From CAXXOK01 sp001604115 (GTDB taxonomy: Bacteria > Bacillota > Clostridia > Christensenellales > Aristaeellaceae): a DNA stretch of 64,000 nt. This document shows positions 16,873 to 25,947 of the stretch, one piece after another. A program made the translations under genes and the position numbers. A model generated the notes under the pieces. The model saw only the letters and a list, made by a program, of their open reading frames with translations, was not told where the DNA came from and did no database searches. Position 1 is the first letter of the stretch. Every line of letters starts with the position of its first letter. The stretch spans positions 1-64,000 of the forward strand of contig JAYFOV010000045.1 in the NCBI GenBank assembly GCA_034928535.1. Reading direction: 5' to 3'.

Positions 16873-18645
16873 ATGGCGATGACCAAGCGCACCCATATGT
16901 GCGGAGAGATCGTGACCAGCGAGGTTGGCAAACAGGTGGTGCTCAAGGGGTGGGTGCAGCGCGCGCGCAACCTGGGCGGTTTGATTTTTGTATCGCTCCG
17001 GGATCATACGGGCATCGTGCAGGCGGTGTTTGACAGCACGGTGATTGATGCTGAAACTTTTGCCGTTTCGGAAACACTGCGCAGCGAATATGTGGTCGAA
17101 ATCCACGGCCAAGTGCGCAAACGCGCTGCGGAGGCCATCAATGATAAAATGAAAACCGGTGAAGTGGAGGTTGCGGCCGCTGCGCTCAAGGTGCTCAACG
17201 CCGCTAAAACTCCCCCCATTTATATTGAAGACAACACCAACGAGCAGGAATCCCTGCGCCTGAAATATCGCTATCTGGATCTGCGACGCCCCAGCATGCA
17301 GGGCATGCTGCGCTTTCGCCACCGGGTCATTCAGTGCCTGCGCAATTATATTGACGAGCAGGGCTTTGTGGAAGTGGAAACCCCGATCCTGACCAAATCC
17401 ACCCCGGAAGGCGCACGCGACTACCTGGTTCCCTACCGCCAGAAGCCGGGTCTGTTTTATGCGCTGCCCCAGAGTCCTCAAATTTACAAGCAACTGCTGA
17501 TGCTGGCGGGTCTGGATCGTTACTATCAAGTAGCCCGGTGTTTCCGTGACGAGGATGGCCGTGCCGATCGCCAGCCAGAGTTTACCCAGTTTGATATGGA
17601 AATGAGCTTTATTGAGCCAGAGGACATTCAGACAGTGGTCGAAGGCGCTTACCAGCGTGTTTTCCGTGATGTGATGGGGCTGGAGATTTCCCTGCCGCTC
17701 AAACGCTTAACCTGGCGTGATGCCATGTCCCGCTATGGCAGCGACAAGCCGGACACACGCTTTGCAATGGAAATTGCCGATGTGAGCGATACTGTGCGCG
17801 GTTGCGGGTTTACCGTATTTGAAAGCGCACTGGAAAACGGACAGATCGTGTGTGCAATCTGTGCCAAGGGTGCCGCCAAATTGAGCCGCAAGGAATTTGA
17901 CGCGTTACAGGAGTTTGTCAAGACCTATCATGTCAAAGGGCTGGCGTGGGCTGCCGTCCAGGAGGATGGTACGCTGCGTTCCAGCTTCGCCAAGGCCATG
18001 CAGGGAGATAGCCTGCAACGCTTGATGCAGCAGGTGGATTGCCAACCTGGCGATGCGATGTTCCTGATTGCGGATCGCAAGCTGGTAGCACTGACCGCGA
18101 TGGGTCAGCTTCGCCTGCGCTTGGGGCGCGATTTGGGACTGATTGACAAGCAGAGATATGATCTGTTGTGGATCACCGAGTTCCCGCTCGTGTCTTGGGA
18201 TGAAGAAGATAATCGCTTTGTGGCGGAGCACCATCCCTTCACTACCATCATGGAGGAAGACGAGGCGCTCATGCACACGGACCCCGGCGCCGTCCGAGCC
18301 AAATCCTATGATCTGGTCATGAACGGTATTGAGATGGGCAGTGGTTCGATCCGCATCCATCAAAGCGATTTGCAGGCCAAGATGTTCGAACTCATCGGGC
18401 TCACGCCGGAGGAAGCACAGGAGAAATTCGGCTTCCTGCTGGAGGCATTCCAGTACGGCACGCCGCCGCACGGTGGTTTTGCCTTTGGCATCGACCGGCT
18501 GGTGATGATTCTGGCCGGCGCTGATAGCCTGCGTGATGTGCTTGCGTTCCCTAAAATCCAAAACGGCGTATGCTTGATGATGGAAACCCCTGCCAGCGTG
18601 CAAGAGGAACAGCTTAAACTGCTCAAGATCAAGGTAGGCGAGTGA
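16873..18645 (+). CDS. aspS: Aspartyl-tRNA synthetase (bacterial type)
   Basis: A class II synthetase charging tRNA-Asp (or, if non-discriminating, also tRNA-Asn). The 590 residues show the N-terminal OB-fold anticodon domain, motif 1/2 region with FRDEDGRADRQPEFTQFDMEMSF, the bacterial GAD insertion (about 290-420) and motif 3 GGFAFGIDRLVMILAG. The hisS-aspS pair is standard in Bacillota. GGAGG before the ATG lies inside the end of hisS. The discriminating status cannot be settled here; it depends on whether gatCAB and asnS exist elsewhere. Confidence 0.97.
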   Translation: MAMTKRTHMCGEIVTSEVGKQVVLKGWVQRARNLGGLIFVSLRDHTGIVQAVFDSTVIDAETFAVSETLRSEYVVEIHGQVRKRAAEAINDKMKTGEVEVAAAALKVLNAAKTPPIYIEDNTNEQESLRLKYRYLDLRRPSMQGMLRFRHRVIQCLRNYIDEQGFVEVETPILTKSTPEGARDYLVPYRQKPGLFYALPQSPQIYKQLLMLAGLDRYYQVARCFRDEDGRADRQPEFTQFDMEMSFIEPEDIQTVVEGAYQRVFRDVMGLEISLPLKRLTWRDAMSRYGSDKPDTRFAMEIADVSDTVRGCGFTVFESALENGQIVCAICAKGAAKLSRKEFDALQEFVKTYHVKGLAWAAVQEDGTLRSSFAKAMQGDSLQRLMQQVDCQPGDAMFLIADRKLVALTAMGQLRLRLGRDLGLIDKQRYDLLWITEFPLVSWDEEDNRFVAEHHPFTTIMEEDEALMHTDPGAVRAKSYDLVMNGIEMGSGSIRIHQSDLQAKMFELIGLTPEEAQEKFGFLLEAFQYGTPPHGGFAFGIDRLVMILAGADSLRDVLAFPKIQNGVCLMMETPASVQEEQLKLLKIKVGE

Positions 18646-18687
18646 GTTCGCCCACGGCGCTCAATGCCTACATTTTCCGCGGGTGCG

Positions 18688-18716
18688 TTGTCAACCGCCT
18701 GAAAATCTGTTATACT
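18688..18716 (+). promoter_or_regulatory. Promoter of the Asp23-AmaP operon
   Basis: TTGTCA (18688-18693), 17-nt spacer, TATACT (18711-18716). The start would lie near 18723, about 30 nt before the GTG start codon. Confidence 0.75.
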
Positions 18717-18753
18717 ACGCTTTGGAAACCATGTACCATAGGAGGTGTTGAGC

Positions 18754-19335
18754 GTGGCCGCAAAAAAGGACAATCTGCCTTTGAGCTTGCATAATGAGGA
18801 TGATTCCACCGGAACCATCACCTATGCCAACGAGGTCATCGCCGTGATCGCTGGCGTTGCCGCCAACGAAGTCGAAGGGATAGCGGGAATGTGCACCAGT
18901 GGCGGCATTTCCGAGGTGTTTGGCCGAAACCGTAACATCACAAAGGGTGTGAAGGTAGAAATCGGCTCGGAAGAAGCGTCTGTCGATTTGTTTGTAGTGG
19001 TGGAGTATGGCACGCCGATCCAGACGGCCGCCTCCGGTGTGCAGGAAAATGTGCGCAAAGCCATTGAAACGATGACCGGCCTGCATGTTGTACGTGTGGA
19101 CGTCCATGTACAAGGTGTGAGCTTTGAAAAAGAAAACAAAGAGGTTCAGGCCGGCTTGGATAGTGTCGAGTTGGGCAAAGTGACAGACGGCAGCCAAGGC
19201 GCGCCCAAGCAACACAAAGTTGTGCTTGAGGAAACGCCCGCAGCGGAAGAGCCGGTTGTAACAGAGGTGCCTACGGACGCGCCCATGCAGCAAGCAGCCC
19301 CTCCTGCGGGAGAAGCCGTTGCGCCGGAAGTGTGA
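18754..19335 (+). CDS. Asp23/Gls24 family envelope stress protein
   Basis: A 193-residue protein whose first 130 residues match the Asp23 (DUF322) domain: TITYANEVIAVIAGVAANEVEGIAGM, the SVDLFVVVEYG strand, and VRVDVHVQGV. Asp23-family proteins form cytoplasmic assemblies held at the membrane by AmaP and affect envelope homeostasis. The C-terminal 60 residues are a Pro/Ala/Glu-rich tail not found in typical members. The start is a GTG 8 nt after GGAGG; upstream GTG and TTG codons overlap the ribosome site. The presence of amaP and a DUF2273 gene next door confirms the context. Confidence 0.92.
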   Translation: MAAKKDNLPLSLHNEDDSTGTITYANEVIAVIAGVAANEVEGIAGMCTSGGISEVFGRNRNITKGVKVEIGSEEASVDLFVVVEYGTPIQTAASGVQENVRKAIETMTGLHVVRVDVHVQGVSFEKENKEVQAGLDSVELGKVTDGSQGAPKQHKVVLEETPAAEEPVVTEVPTDAPMQQAAPPAGEAVAPEV

Positions 19336-19341
19336 ACTGGC

Positions 19342-19375
19342 AACCCCGAAAGACCGCATCGGGTCTTTTGGGGTT
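19342..19375 (+). terminator. Hairpin between asp23 and amaP
   Basis: Arms 19342-19355 and 19362-19375 pair over 14 bp with one G-U. Only TTGCTTTG follows, so partial termination that lowers amaP relative to asp23 is possible. Confidence 0.55.
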
Positions 19376-19476
19376 TGCTTTGTCCGCCAGAGCAGGCGGG
19401 ACAAACGTTGGCAGCCGCATCAGCAACGGACAGGCACACGCCACTGCATTGCGGTTTGGCACAGGGAGGGATTGAC

Positions 19477-20331
19477 TTGAGGCTCAAGATATGGGATCGC
19501 ATTTTTGGCGCAGTTTCCGGGCTGATCATTTTAGGCATCGGCGTTGGGCTGTTTGTGTTTGGCTCCGGCATTTTCCCCTTTCGGCTGGATACATCCTTTC
19601 TGGATCAGAGCTTTGCGCTGTGGCAGAGGGTGGTTATGGTCATTCTGGCAGCGGGGCTTTGTTTGCTTGGCATGCGTGGGGTTTTGATGCTCTTCCGCTC
19701 CAACCGGGAACGCGGCTTCATTTTGCAGCACACTGAATATGGTGATTTGAGCATTGCCACCACCGCCATGGAAAACATGGTCAAGAAATGTGTGGATACC
19801 CATGAGGAGCTTAAGGTGAATGCCACGCGAATCCACCATGCCCGGGATGGCATGGTGGTGAGCATTCGCATCGCTTTGGCCAGTGGCGTGAACATTCCCA
19901 TTACGGTCAGTGCGTTGCAAAAACAAATCAAACAGTATATTACCTCCTGCTCCGGTGTGGATGTCAAAGAAGTGCGTGTGATGGTGGAAACCAACAACAA
20001 CCTCGCCGCACGGTTGCTTCCCAAGCAGACGGATATCCTGCCCACGGATGCAGAAGCCATTGTTAAGACGGGCACGGCAGCCCAGCAACCCGCCCCGGCG
20101 GCAGCGCAAACCGCGCCACAGGCCAATACTGATGCTGGCGCACCAAAAGTGCCTCTGCACCAGCGTTTGTTCCACAGGGAGGAAAAGCTGCAGCATGTAC
20201 CCGAGCCGCCCAAGCAACCGGACGAAGCTACCCCGGTCATGGCCGCGGAGCAGCAGCCAGGCGACCCTGTAGAAACCTCGGAGCCGATGCCCGAAACGGA
20301 ACAAGACCCGATCTCGAAGGAGGAAGAATGA
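19477..20331 (+). CDS. amaP: Alkaline-shock membrane anchor protein AmaP
   Basis: A 284-residue protein with two N-terminal membrane segments (about residues 9-30 and 48-68) followed by a soluble domain of Asp23-like fold (GDLSIATTAMENMVKKC, INIPITVSALQKQIKQYI-type strands), the arrangement by which AmaP anchors Asp23. The last 90 residues are rich in Pro, Gln and Glu, similar in style to the tail of the neighbouring Asp23 protein. The start is a TTG 6 nt after GGGAGGG; no ATG fits the membrane segment. It overlaps the DUF2273 gene by 1 nt. Confidence 0.88.
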   Translation: MRLKIWDRIFGAVSGLIILGIGVGLFVFGSGIFPFRLDTSFLDQSFALWQRVVMVILAAGLCLLGMRGVLMLFRSNRERGFILQHTEYGDLSIATTAMENMVKKCVDTHEELKVNATRIHHARDGMVVSIRIALASGVNIPITVSALQKQIKQYITSCSGVDVKEVRVMVETNNNLAARLLPKQTDILPTDAEAIVKTGTAAQQPAPAAAQTAPQANTDAGAPKVPLHQRLFHREEKLQHVPEPPKQPDEATPVMAAEQQPGDPVETSEPMPETEQDPISKEEE

Positions 20332-20561
20332 TGGATTCGCAAAGCAAGAACAATTGGTTCAACATTGGCACACCCAAGTGCGGTCTGCTTCTGGGCGCTT
20401 GCGGCATCGCCATCGCCTTTATGCTGATCTTCCTCGGGTTTTGGAACACAGTATTGGTGATTGCGCTGTTTTTGCTAGGGTATTGGTTTGGCGCAATCCA
20501 AGGCAAATCCAGCGCGATCAAGAACTTTATCAACAAAGTGTTTCCGCCGAAAGGCGAGTGA
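20331..20561 (+). CDS. DUF2273 small membrane protein
   Basis: A 76-residue protein with two adjacent hydrophobic segments (GLLLGACGIAIAFMLIF and VLVIALFLLGYWFG) and a basic tail, matching the DUF2273 proteins encoded between amaP and asp23 genes in Bacillota. It probably belongs to the same membrane assembly. Two ATG codons overlap (20328 and 20331); the second has AAGGAGG at 7 nt and is preferred. Confidence 0.85.
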   Translation: MDSQSKNNWFNIGTPKCGLLLGACGIAIAFMLIFLGFWNTVLVIALFLLGYWFGAIQGKSSAIKNFINKVFPPKGE

Positions 20562-20583
20562 AACCGGGAATGGAGTGTAGTCC

Positions 20584-21021
20584 ATGGCGCGATCAGTAGC
20601 CAGACAGGCTGCGATGCAATTACTTTATGAGCGGATGTCTGGCGGCGAAGCCGATGACGAATCGCTTGACTTGGTGTATGAACAGCTTGCCATGAGTGGC
20701 GAGGAATCATCACCTAAGCCTACCCGGGACGAGCGGGTTTATATCTCGGATGTGTTGGGCGGCGTGACGGCGCATCAGGCGGAGCTGGATGCCATGATCC
20801 AACAGCACAGCAGCGGCGACTGGGCACTGTCGCGGGTGCCGCATGTGGATCTATGCATTCTAAGGCTTTCGGCATATGAGTTGCATTACCGTGACGATGT
20901 ACCGGACAATGTGGCCATCAGCGAAGCGATGGAAATGGCCGAAAAATATAGCGAACCGAAAAGTGGCCGCTATATTAACGGCGTGCTTGGCGCCATGGAG
21001 CGCGGCAAGCGGAAGGAATGA
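20584..21021 (+). CDS. nusB: Transcription antitermination factor NusB
   Basis: An RNA-binding protein that joins NusE/S10 at boxA of rRNA leaders. The 145-residue all-helical protein has the family's N-terminal RQAAMQLLYERM (RNA contact) and the C-terminal VPDNVAISEAMEMAEKYSEPKSGRYINGVLG. Length is normal. It sits between the AmaP operon and a TsaD-like gene that begins just 5 nt after its stop codon. Confidence 0.96.
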   Translation: MARSVARQAAMQLLYERMSGGEADDESLDLVYEQLAMSGEESSPKPTRDERVYISDVLGGVTAHQAELDAMIQQHSSGDWALSRVPHVDLCILRLSAYELHYRDDVPDNVAISEAMEMAEKYSEPKSGRYINGVLGAMERGKRKE

Positions 21022-21026
21022 CCGGC

Positions 21027-21989
21027 ATGGATGTTGCAATTGGCTTTGACACAAGCTGCTACACAACATCCGTGGCGGCTGTAGATGCCGAGGGCAACGT
21101 GATCGCCTCCCATCGGATGCTTTTACCTGTGGAAAGCGGGCAGCGCGGCCTTCGCCAAAGCGAGGCCGTTTTTGCGCATGTTCGGCAAATGCCGATTTTG
21201 GTGGAAAAACTTGGCCGGGACACACGCGGTATGCACCTGATTGCAGTGGCGGCTTCGACGGCCCCGCGAGCGGAAGAAGGCAGTTATATGCCCGTGTTTC
21301 GCGTGGGGCATGGGCATGCGGTGGCGCTGGCCAGCATGCTGAATGTGCCGTTTTATGGCGCGTCCCATCAGCAAGGGCACATCGCTGCCGGGCAAATAGG
21401 CATGGATGCTTTATCGGCACGTTTTGTGGCCTTGCATGTGAGCGGAGGCACCACAGAGCTGATGCTCAGTGACCAAGGCAAGCTATCCCTTTTAGGGGGC
21501 ACACTGGATCTGCATACAGGCCAGCTGATTGACCGGATTGGGGTTGCCATGGGTATGGATTTCCCAGCCGGTCCTGCACTGGAACGTTTGGCGCTCCAAT
21601 GCCCGGATGCAACCCAGGCCATGCTGCCTGTGAGCCTGAGCCGTGGCGATGTAGACGCGAACCTTTCCGGCGCGGAAACTCGCTGCTTGCAGTGGCTGCA
21701 GCAAGGTTCGCTGCCACCGGAACGGATAGCGGCCGAGCTTTTTGATTTTCTGTCCAGGATGGTCGCACGTATGCTGGTGGCGGGCTGCAAAGCCACAAAT
21801 GCAGATCAGGCTTTGGTGGTTGGCGGCGTGGCATCCTCCTTGCTTTTACGGCAGAAAACGCTTGCCCGGATCCAAAAAATGGGCATAAACCTCGATGTGC
21901 GTTTTGGACAGCCGCAATACAGCGCGGATAATGCGGCAGGCGTTGCGTGGCTGGGGATGCAAGCGCATCAACAGGCGCAGGCACGTTAA
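21027..21989 (+). CDS. TsaD/Kae1-like paralogue (Gcp family), function unknown
   Basis: A 320-residue ASKHA-fold protein of the Kae1/TsaD family. It keeps the two metal-ligand His of TsaD (His114 and His118 in ASHQQGHIAAG) and glycine-rich loops (HVSGGTTELML, VVGGVASSLLL), but the phosphate-loop opening is FDTSCYTTS instead of the TsaD consensus ETSCDET, losing an acidic pair. Its place after nusB fits a clostridial paralogue distinct from the true t6A enzyme, which should be encoded elsewhere with TsaB/TsaE. Whether it has t6A activity is unknown. The second ATG is preferred because AAGGA abuts the first (21018). Confidence 0.8.
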   Translation: MDVAIGFDTSCYTTSVAAVDAEGNVIASHRMLLPVESGQRGLRQSEAVFAHVRQMPILVEKLGRDTRGMHLIAVAASTAPRAEEGSYMPVFRVGHGHAVALASMLNVPFYGASHQQGHIAAGQIGMDALSARFVALHVSGGTTELMLSDQGKLSLLGGTLDLHTGQLIDRIGVAMGMDFPAGPALERLALQCPDATQAMLPVSLSRGDVDANLSGAETRCLQWLQQGSLPPERIAAELFDFLSRMVARMLVAGCKATNADQALVVGGVASSLLLRQKTLARIQKMGINLDVRFGQPQYSADNAAGVAWLGMQAHQQAQAR

Positions 21990-22074
21990 AAACCGGCGCT
22001 TATGGTAATCGGTTTTCTGTGTAGCAAGGGCTGACCAAAGCTAGGCTGCAAGTGGTTGTGAGGAGGATGGATTA

Positions 22075-22932
22075 ATGCCTGCGACGCTTTTAGACGGAAA
22101 AGTGCTTTCCCAGCTGGTGGAAGCCGAGCTGAAGATCCGTGTGGATGCCCTCCGTGCCCAGGGGCATGTGCCCGGGCTATGCGTGATCCTCGTTGGGGAT
22201 GATCCCGCCAGCCATTTGTATGTAGGCAACAAAGAAAAGGCCTGCGAAAGGCTTGGGATCGCCTCGCAGACCATACGCCTGCCGGCGGATGCCACGCAGG
22301 CAATGCTGGAAGCTGCCGTGCGCAGCGCAAACGCGGACCCTGCGATTCATGGAGTGCTGGTGCAGTTGCCTTTGCCCAAACATCTGGATGGATCGCTGGC
22401 ATTGTCCCTCATCCTGCCGGAAAAGGATGCAGATGGCATCCATGATGTCAATGCTGGCAAGTTGATGCGCGGGGAGTTTGGTGCCATTGCCTGTACACCC
22501 AAGGGCGCGATGTACATGCTCAAATCCGCGGGGATTCCCATCAGCGGCAAACATGCGGTGGTCATTGGCCGCAGCAACATCGTCGGCAAGCCGATGGCTA
22601 TGCTGCTGCTGCATGAAAATGCCACCGTGACTCTATGCCACAGCCGTACGGAAAACCTGGCCGCTTACACCCGTACAGCCGATATCTTGGTGGCCGCCAT
22701 CGGGCAGCCGCGTTTTGTGACGGCCGATATGGTCAAGGAAGGCGCTGTGGTCATTGATGTAGGCATGAACCGCGTGGATGGAAAATTCTGCGGGGATGTT
22801 GATTTTGAAAAGGTACAGCACAAGGCAAGCTACATCACACCCGTGCCAGGCGGAGTAGGGAAGATGACCATCGCCATGCTAATGTCCAATACGGTGGAAG
22901 CGGCCGAAAAGGCCTTCACTGCTCATGCATAG
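22075..22932 (+). CDS. folD: Bifunctional methylene-THF dehydrogenase / methenyl-THF cyclohydrolase FolD
   Basis: Interconverts 5,10-methylene-THF and 10-formyl-THF in one-carbon metabolism. The 285-residue protein has the catalytic-Lys motif SHLYVGNKEKACERLGI (about residues 43-59), GVLVQLPLPKHLD, the NADP Rossmann motif VVIGRSNIVGKPMA and the C-terminal PVPGGVGKMTIAML. Length is normal. It overlaps xseA by 8 nt, a common folD-xseA-xseB arrangement. Confidence 0.97.
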   Translation: MPATLLDGKVLSQLVEAELKIRVDALRAQGHVPGLCVILVGDDPASHLYVGNKEKACERLGIASQTIRLPADATQAMLEAAVRSANADPAIHGVLVQLPLPKHLDGSLALSLILPEKDADGIHDVNAGKLMRGEFGAIACTPKGAMYMLKSAGIPISGKHAVVIGRSNIVGKPMAMLLLHENATVTLCHSRTENLAAYTRTADILVAAIGQPRFVTADMVKEGAVVIDVGMNRVDGKFCGDVDFEKVQHKASYITPVPGGVGKMTIAMLMSNTVEAAEKAFTAHA

Positions 22933-24142
22933 CCGCATGATCACTTTGAGCGTGGAGGAGCTGAACGAGTATGTGCGGCGCACTCTCGCCAGCGATCCAA
23001 TGCTGCGTGGCATCCGTTTGCGGGGCGAGATCAGCAATTTGAAGCGGCATGTGACAGGGCATTGGTATTTTACGCTCAAGGACAGCCAAAGCGCCATCAG
23101 CTGCGCTATGTTCCGCTCGGCGGCCGTTCAGGTACCCTTTGTGCCGCGCGATGGGCAGCAGGTGGTGCTCACTGGCAATGTGGGGCTTTATGCCAAAACA
23201 GGCTCCTACCAATTTTACGCGGATGCGATGGAGCAGGAAGGGCTGGGCGAACTGTACCTGCGCATGGAAGCGCTCAAACATAAGCTGACGCAGGAAGGTT
23301 TGTTTGACCCTTCGCTCAAAAAACCGCTACCGTTGCTGCCAAAGGGCATTGGTATCGTGACCAGCGCCACCGGCGCGGTGATTCATGATATCACGCGGGT
23401 TGCATGGCGTCGCCATCCGGGCATGCCGCTGTACCTGTACCCCGTAGCCGTACAGGGTGAAGGCGCCAAGGAGCAGATCGCCCATGCGATTCAGGTTCTG
23501 GATATGCTGCCAGCCGTGGATGTGCTGATTGTTGGGCGTGGCGGCGGCAGCATGGAGGATTTGTGGGCTTTTAATGAAGAGCTGGTGGCAAGAGCCATTG
23601 CAGCCTGCCATAAGCCTGTGGTGAGCGCTGTGGGGCATGAAACGGATTTTACCATCGCAGATTTTGTGGCCGATATGCGGGCAGCCACACCTTCTGCTGC
23701 GGCAGAAATTGCTGTGCCGCAAAAGGACGGGCTGGAGGCGGAATGCAGGGCGCTATGGGAACGGCTCAGACGCGCAGGCAACGCGGCCATCGCAGAGAAA
23801 GCTTCTCAGTTGTCGGAGCTGCGTGAGCGCCTTGCCCAGCTCTCGCCCGAGCGCCGTGTCGCATCCCTGCACGATCGGGCGCAGCAACTGCTGGAGAGAA
23901 TGCATCAAGCTGCGAAAAATGGTCTTATGGCAAAACAACACCGGCTGGAGCAGACCGCACTGCGGTTGGAGTCCGCAAGCCCCAATGCCACCCTGCGGCG
24001 TGGGTATGCCATGGTTTTGCAGCAGGATCATCTGGTGCCCACCCAGGCAATGCTGGACAGGCAAGCACCCTTTACCGTGGTGTTTCAGGATGGCAATGTC
24101 GTGGCAAAATCTGTACCCAAAGGTAAGGAGGAAACAGCATGA
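22925..24142 (+). CDS. xseA: Exodeoxyribonuclease VII large subunit
   Basis: The catalytic subunit of ExoVII, which degrades single-stranded DNA in both directions. The 405-residue chain has an N-terminal OB fold (IRLRGEISNLKRHVTGHWYFTLKD), the catalytic domain with GIGIVTSATGAVIHDI, VDVLIVGRGGGSMEDLWAFN and AVGHETDFTIADFVADMRAATPSAAAE, then a long coiled coil that binds several XseB copies. Starts within the end of folD; overlaps xseB by 4 nt (ATGA). Confidence 0.97.
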   Translation: MHSRMITLSVEELNEYVRRTLASDPMLRGIRLRGEISNLKRHVTGHWYFTLKDSQSAISCAMFRSAAVQVPFVPRDGQQVVLTGNVGLYAKTGSYQFYADAMEQEGLGELYLRMEALKHKLTQEGLFDPSLKKPLPLLPKGIGIVTSATGAVIHDITRVAWRRHPGMPLYLYPVAVQGEGAKEQIAHAIQVLDMLPAVDVLIVGRGGGSMEDLWAFNEELVARAIAACHKPVVSAVGHETDFTIADFVADMRAATPSAAAEIAVPQKDGLEAECRALWERLRRAGNAAIAEKASQLSELRERLAQLSPERRVASLHDRAQQLLERMHQAAKNGLMAKQHRLEQTALRLESASPNATLRRGYAMVLQQDHLVPTQAMLDRQAPFTVVFQDGNVVAKSVPKGKEETA

Positions 24143-24414
24143 GCGCAAAAAAGCCACCTAAAGAGCCTTCCTTTGAGGAGGATCTTGCCAGGTTAGAGGC
24201 ATTGGCAGACCAAATGGAAAGTGGAGAACTCCCCTTGGAAGCATTGCTTTCTACCTATGAGGACGGCAGCGCCTTGGCTAAAACCTTGCTGGCGCGTCTG
24301 GACAAGGCGCGCGCGCAATTGTCGGAAGTGAAAACATCCAAGGACGGCAGCATTACGGTTTCGCCAAGCGGCATTGCAGTGCAGGCAAGCCTGCTGGATG
24401 AGCTGGAGCCATAA
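24139..24414 (+). CDS. xseB: Exodeoxyribonuclease VII small subunit
   Basis: A 91-residue helical hairpin protein: FEEDLARLEALADQMESGELPLEALLSTYEDG is the XseB signature. It winds around the XseA coiled coil to make the active nuclease. The C-terminal tail (about 25 residues) is longer than the core family. The 4-nt overlap with xseA implies coupled translation. Confidence 0.95.
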   Translation: MSAKKPPKEPSFEEDLARLEALADQMESGELPLEALLSTYEDGSALAKTLLARLDKARAQLSEVKTSKDGSITVSPSGIAVQASLLDELEP

Positions 24415-24487
24415 GCCGTACGCGCTAGAGGCCTTGGCTTTTTCCAACCTTTGAACCATGGGCTTTTCCTGTGAGAAAGGAGCTGCC

Positions 24488-25417
24488 GTGCACCTAAGTT
24501 ACGATATGTTGAAATCGGCGGTGGATAGCGCGCTTTTAGCGCATCCACTTCTGGCGGGCGATTGGCCGCTGCTCAAAACTGCGCCGCTGAATCCTCCGCC
24601 CGAGGGGGAAATCCCGCAGCCGCTCCGCAGCGCTATGCGCTATAGCCTTTTTCTGCCGGGCAAACGGTTGCGGCCAGTGCTGCTGCTGGCAAGCTATGCA
24701 CTGCTGGCGGACGATTGGGAATCGGTCATGCCCTATGCCATTGCGCTGGAAATGATCCATACCTACTCGCTTGTGCATGACGACCTCCCGGCGCTGGACA
24801 ATGATGACCTGCGCAGGGGACAGCTGACCAATCACATCGCCTTTGGAGAAAACACGGCAATCCTGGCAGGGGATGCTTTATATTCCCTGGCATTTGAAAC
24901 CATGCTCCATGCTGCGCTCGCAAGTGCGCATCCCAAGCGCGCGATTGCCGCTATGGAAGAGATCGCGCGCCGCGCAGGTGTGCGGGGCATGATTGCCGGG
25001 CAAACACTGGATGTGAAGCTGGAAGGCGCGCAGCCAAACGAAGCGCTGGTCGGCTATATCCACCAGCATAAAACGGCGGATTTGATCACTGCGCCGGTCA
25101 TGGCCGGGCTGCTGCTTGCCGGCGCGGACACCCGTCAGTTGGAAGCGGGTCAGGTGTACGGCCAAGGGTTGGGACTCGCGTTTCAAATCGTGGATGATCT
25201 GCTGGATGTGGAAGGCGATGCGCAGGCCATGGGCAAACAGACAGGCATGGATGCAGAGCGCGGCAAAATGACCTGGCCGGCCGTACATGGGATTCAAGCA
25301 TCCCGCAGGAAGGCCAATGCCTGCGTACAGGAGGCGATTGCAGCCCTGGCCATCTTTGGCGATCGAGCTGCATTGCTTACAGACATGGCGCTCCGGTCCT
25401 TGGAGCGTGTCAATTGA
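24488..25417 (+). CDS. ispA: Polyprenyl (farnesyl/geranyl) diphosphate synthase
   Basis: Condenses isopentenyl diphosphate with allylic diphosphates, giving precursors for undecaprenyl phosphate and quinone chains. The 309-residue protein has the first Asp-rich motif DDLPALDNDDLRRG and the second DDLLDVEGD. A short-chain product is expected for this IspA-type sequence, but chain length is not directly readable. The GTG start follows AAAGGAG by 5 nt. In many Bacillota dxs follows ispA directly; here dxs is 27 kb away. Confidence 0.92.
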   Translation: MHLSYDMLKSAVDSALLAHPLLAGDWPLLKTAPLNPPPEGEIPQPLRSAMRYSLFLPGKRLRPVLLLASYALLADDWESVMPYAIALEMIHTYSLVHDDLPALDNDDLRRGQLTNHIAFGENTAILAGDALYSLAFETMLHAALASAHPKRAIAAMEEIARRAGVRGMIAGQTLDVKLEGAQPNEALVGYIHQHKTADLITAPVMAGLLLAGADTRQLEAGQVYGQGLGLAFQIVDDLLDVEGDAQAMGKQTGMDAERGKMTWPAVHGIQASRRKANACVQEAIAALAIFGDRAALLTDMALRSLERVN

Positions 25418-25447
25418 GACATCCGGTATCCTGAAGGAGGAATAGCT

Positions 25448-25909
25448 TTGCACTCCATTGATGGGATCTTTGCCAACCATGTGGTCATTACCACGTTGGT
25501 CGCATGGTTTGCGGCGCAGGCACTGAAAGTGCCGCTCTATTACCGTGTGGAACATCGCTTTAACTGGCGACGCTTTTTTGGATCGGGCGGCATGCCCAGC
25601 TCCCACACCGCTATGGTCATTTCGCTGTGCATTATCGTGGGTGTACTGCAGGGCTTTGATTCCCCGTTGTTTGGCGTTGCCTTTGTGCCGGCCACCATCG
25701 TGATGTATGACGCGACAGGTGTGCGCCGTGAAACCGGTACGCAAGCGACCATCATCAATCAGATACTCAAGGATGTGCTGATCAACGGCAAGCGCATTTC
25801 GGATGAAGAGCTGAAAGAGTTGGTCGGGCATACGCCCTTTGAGGTGCTTGGCGGCGCGCTGGTGGGTATCCTGACTGCTTTGGCGTATTATTGGCTTGTG
25901 CTCATCTGA
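25448..25909 (+). CDS. Divergent PAP2 family membrane protein (DUF212, YuiD-like)
   Basis: A 153-residue integral membrane protein with four hydrophobic segments. FGSGGMPSSHTAMVISL (about residues 49-65) and YDATGVRRETGTQA match the DUF212 family, distant relatives of PAP2 lipid phosphatases in which the SGH-type core is kept as PSSH. The exact substrate is unknown; undecaprenyl or other polyprenyl phosphates are possible given ispA just upstream (30 nt). The start is a TTG behind GGAGG. Confidence 0.88.
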   Translation: MHSIDGIFANHVVITTLVAWFAAQALKVPLYYRVEHRFNWRRFFGSGGMPSSHTAMVISLCIIVGVLQGFDSPLFGVAFVPATIVMYDATGVRRETGTQATIINQILKDVLINGKRISDEELKELVGHTPFEVLGGALVGILTALAYYWLVLI

Positions 25910-25947
25910 CAGCAGGCACAACCTACATCAATCAAGGAGGGCGACGA

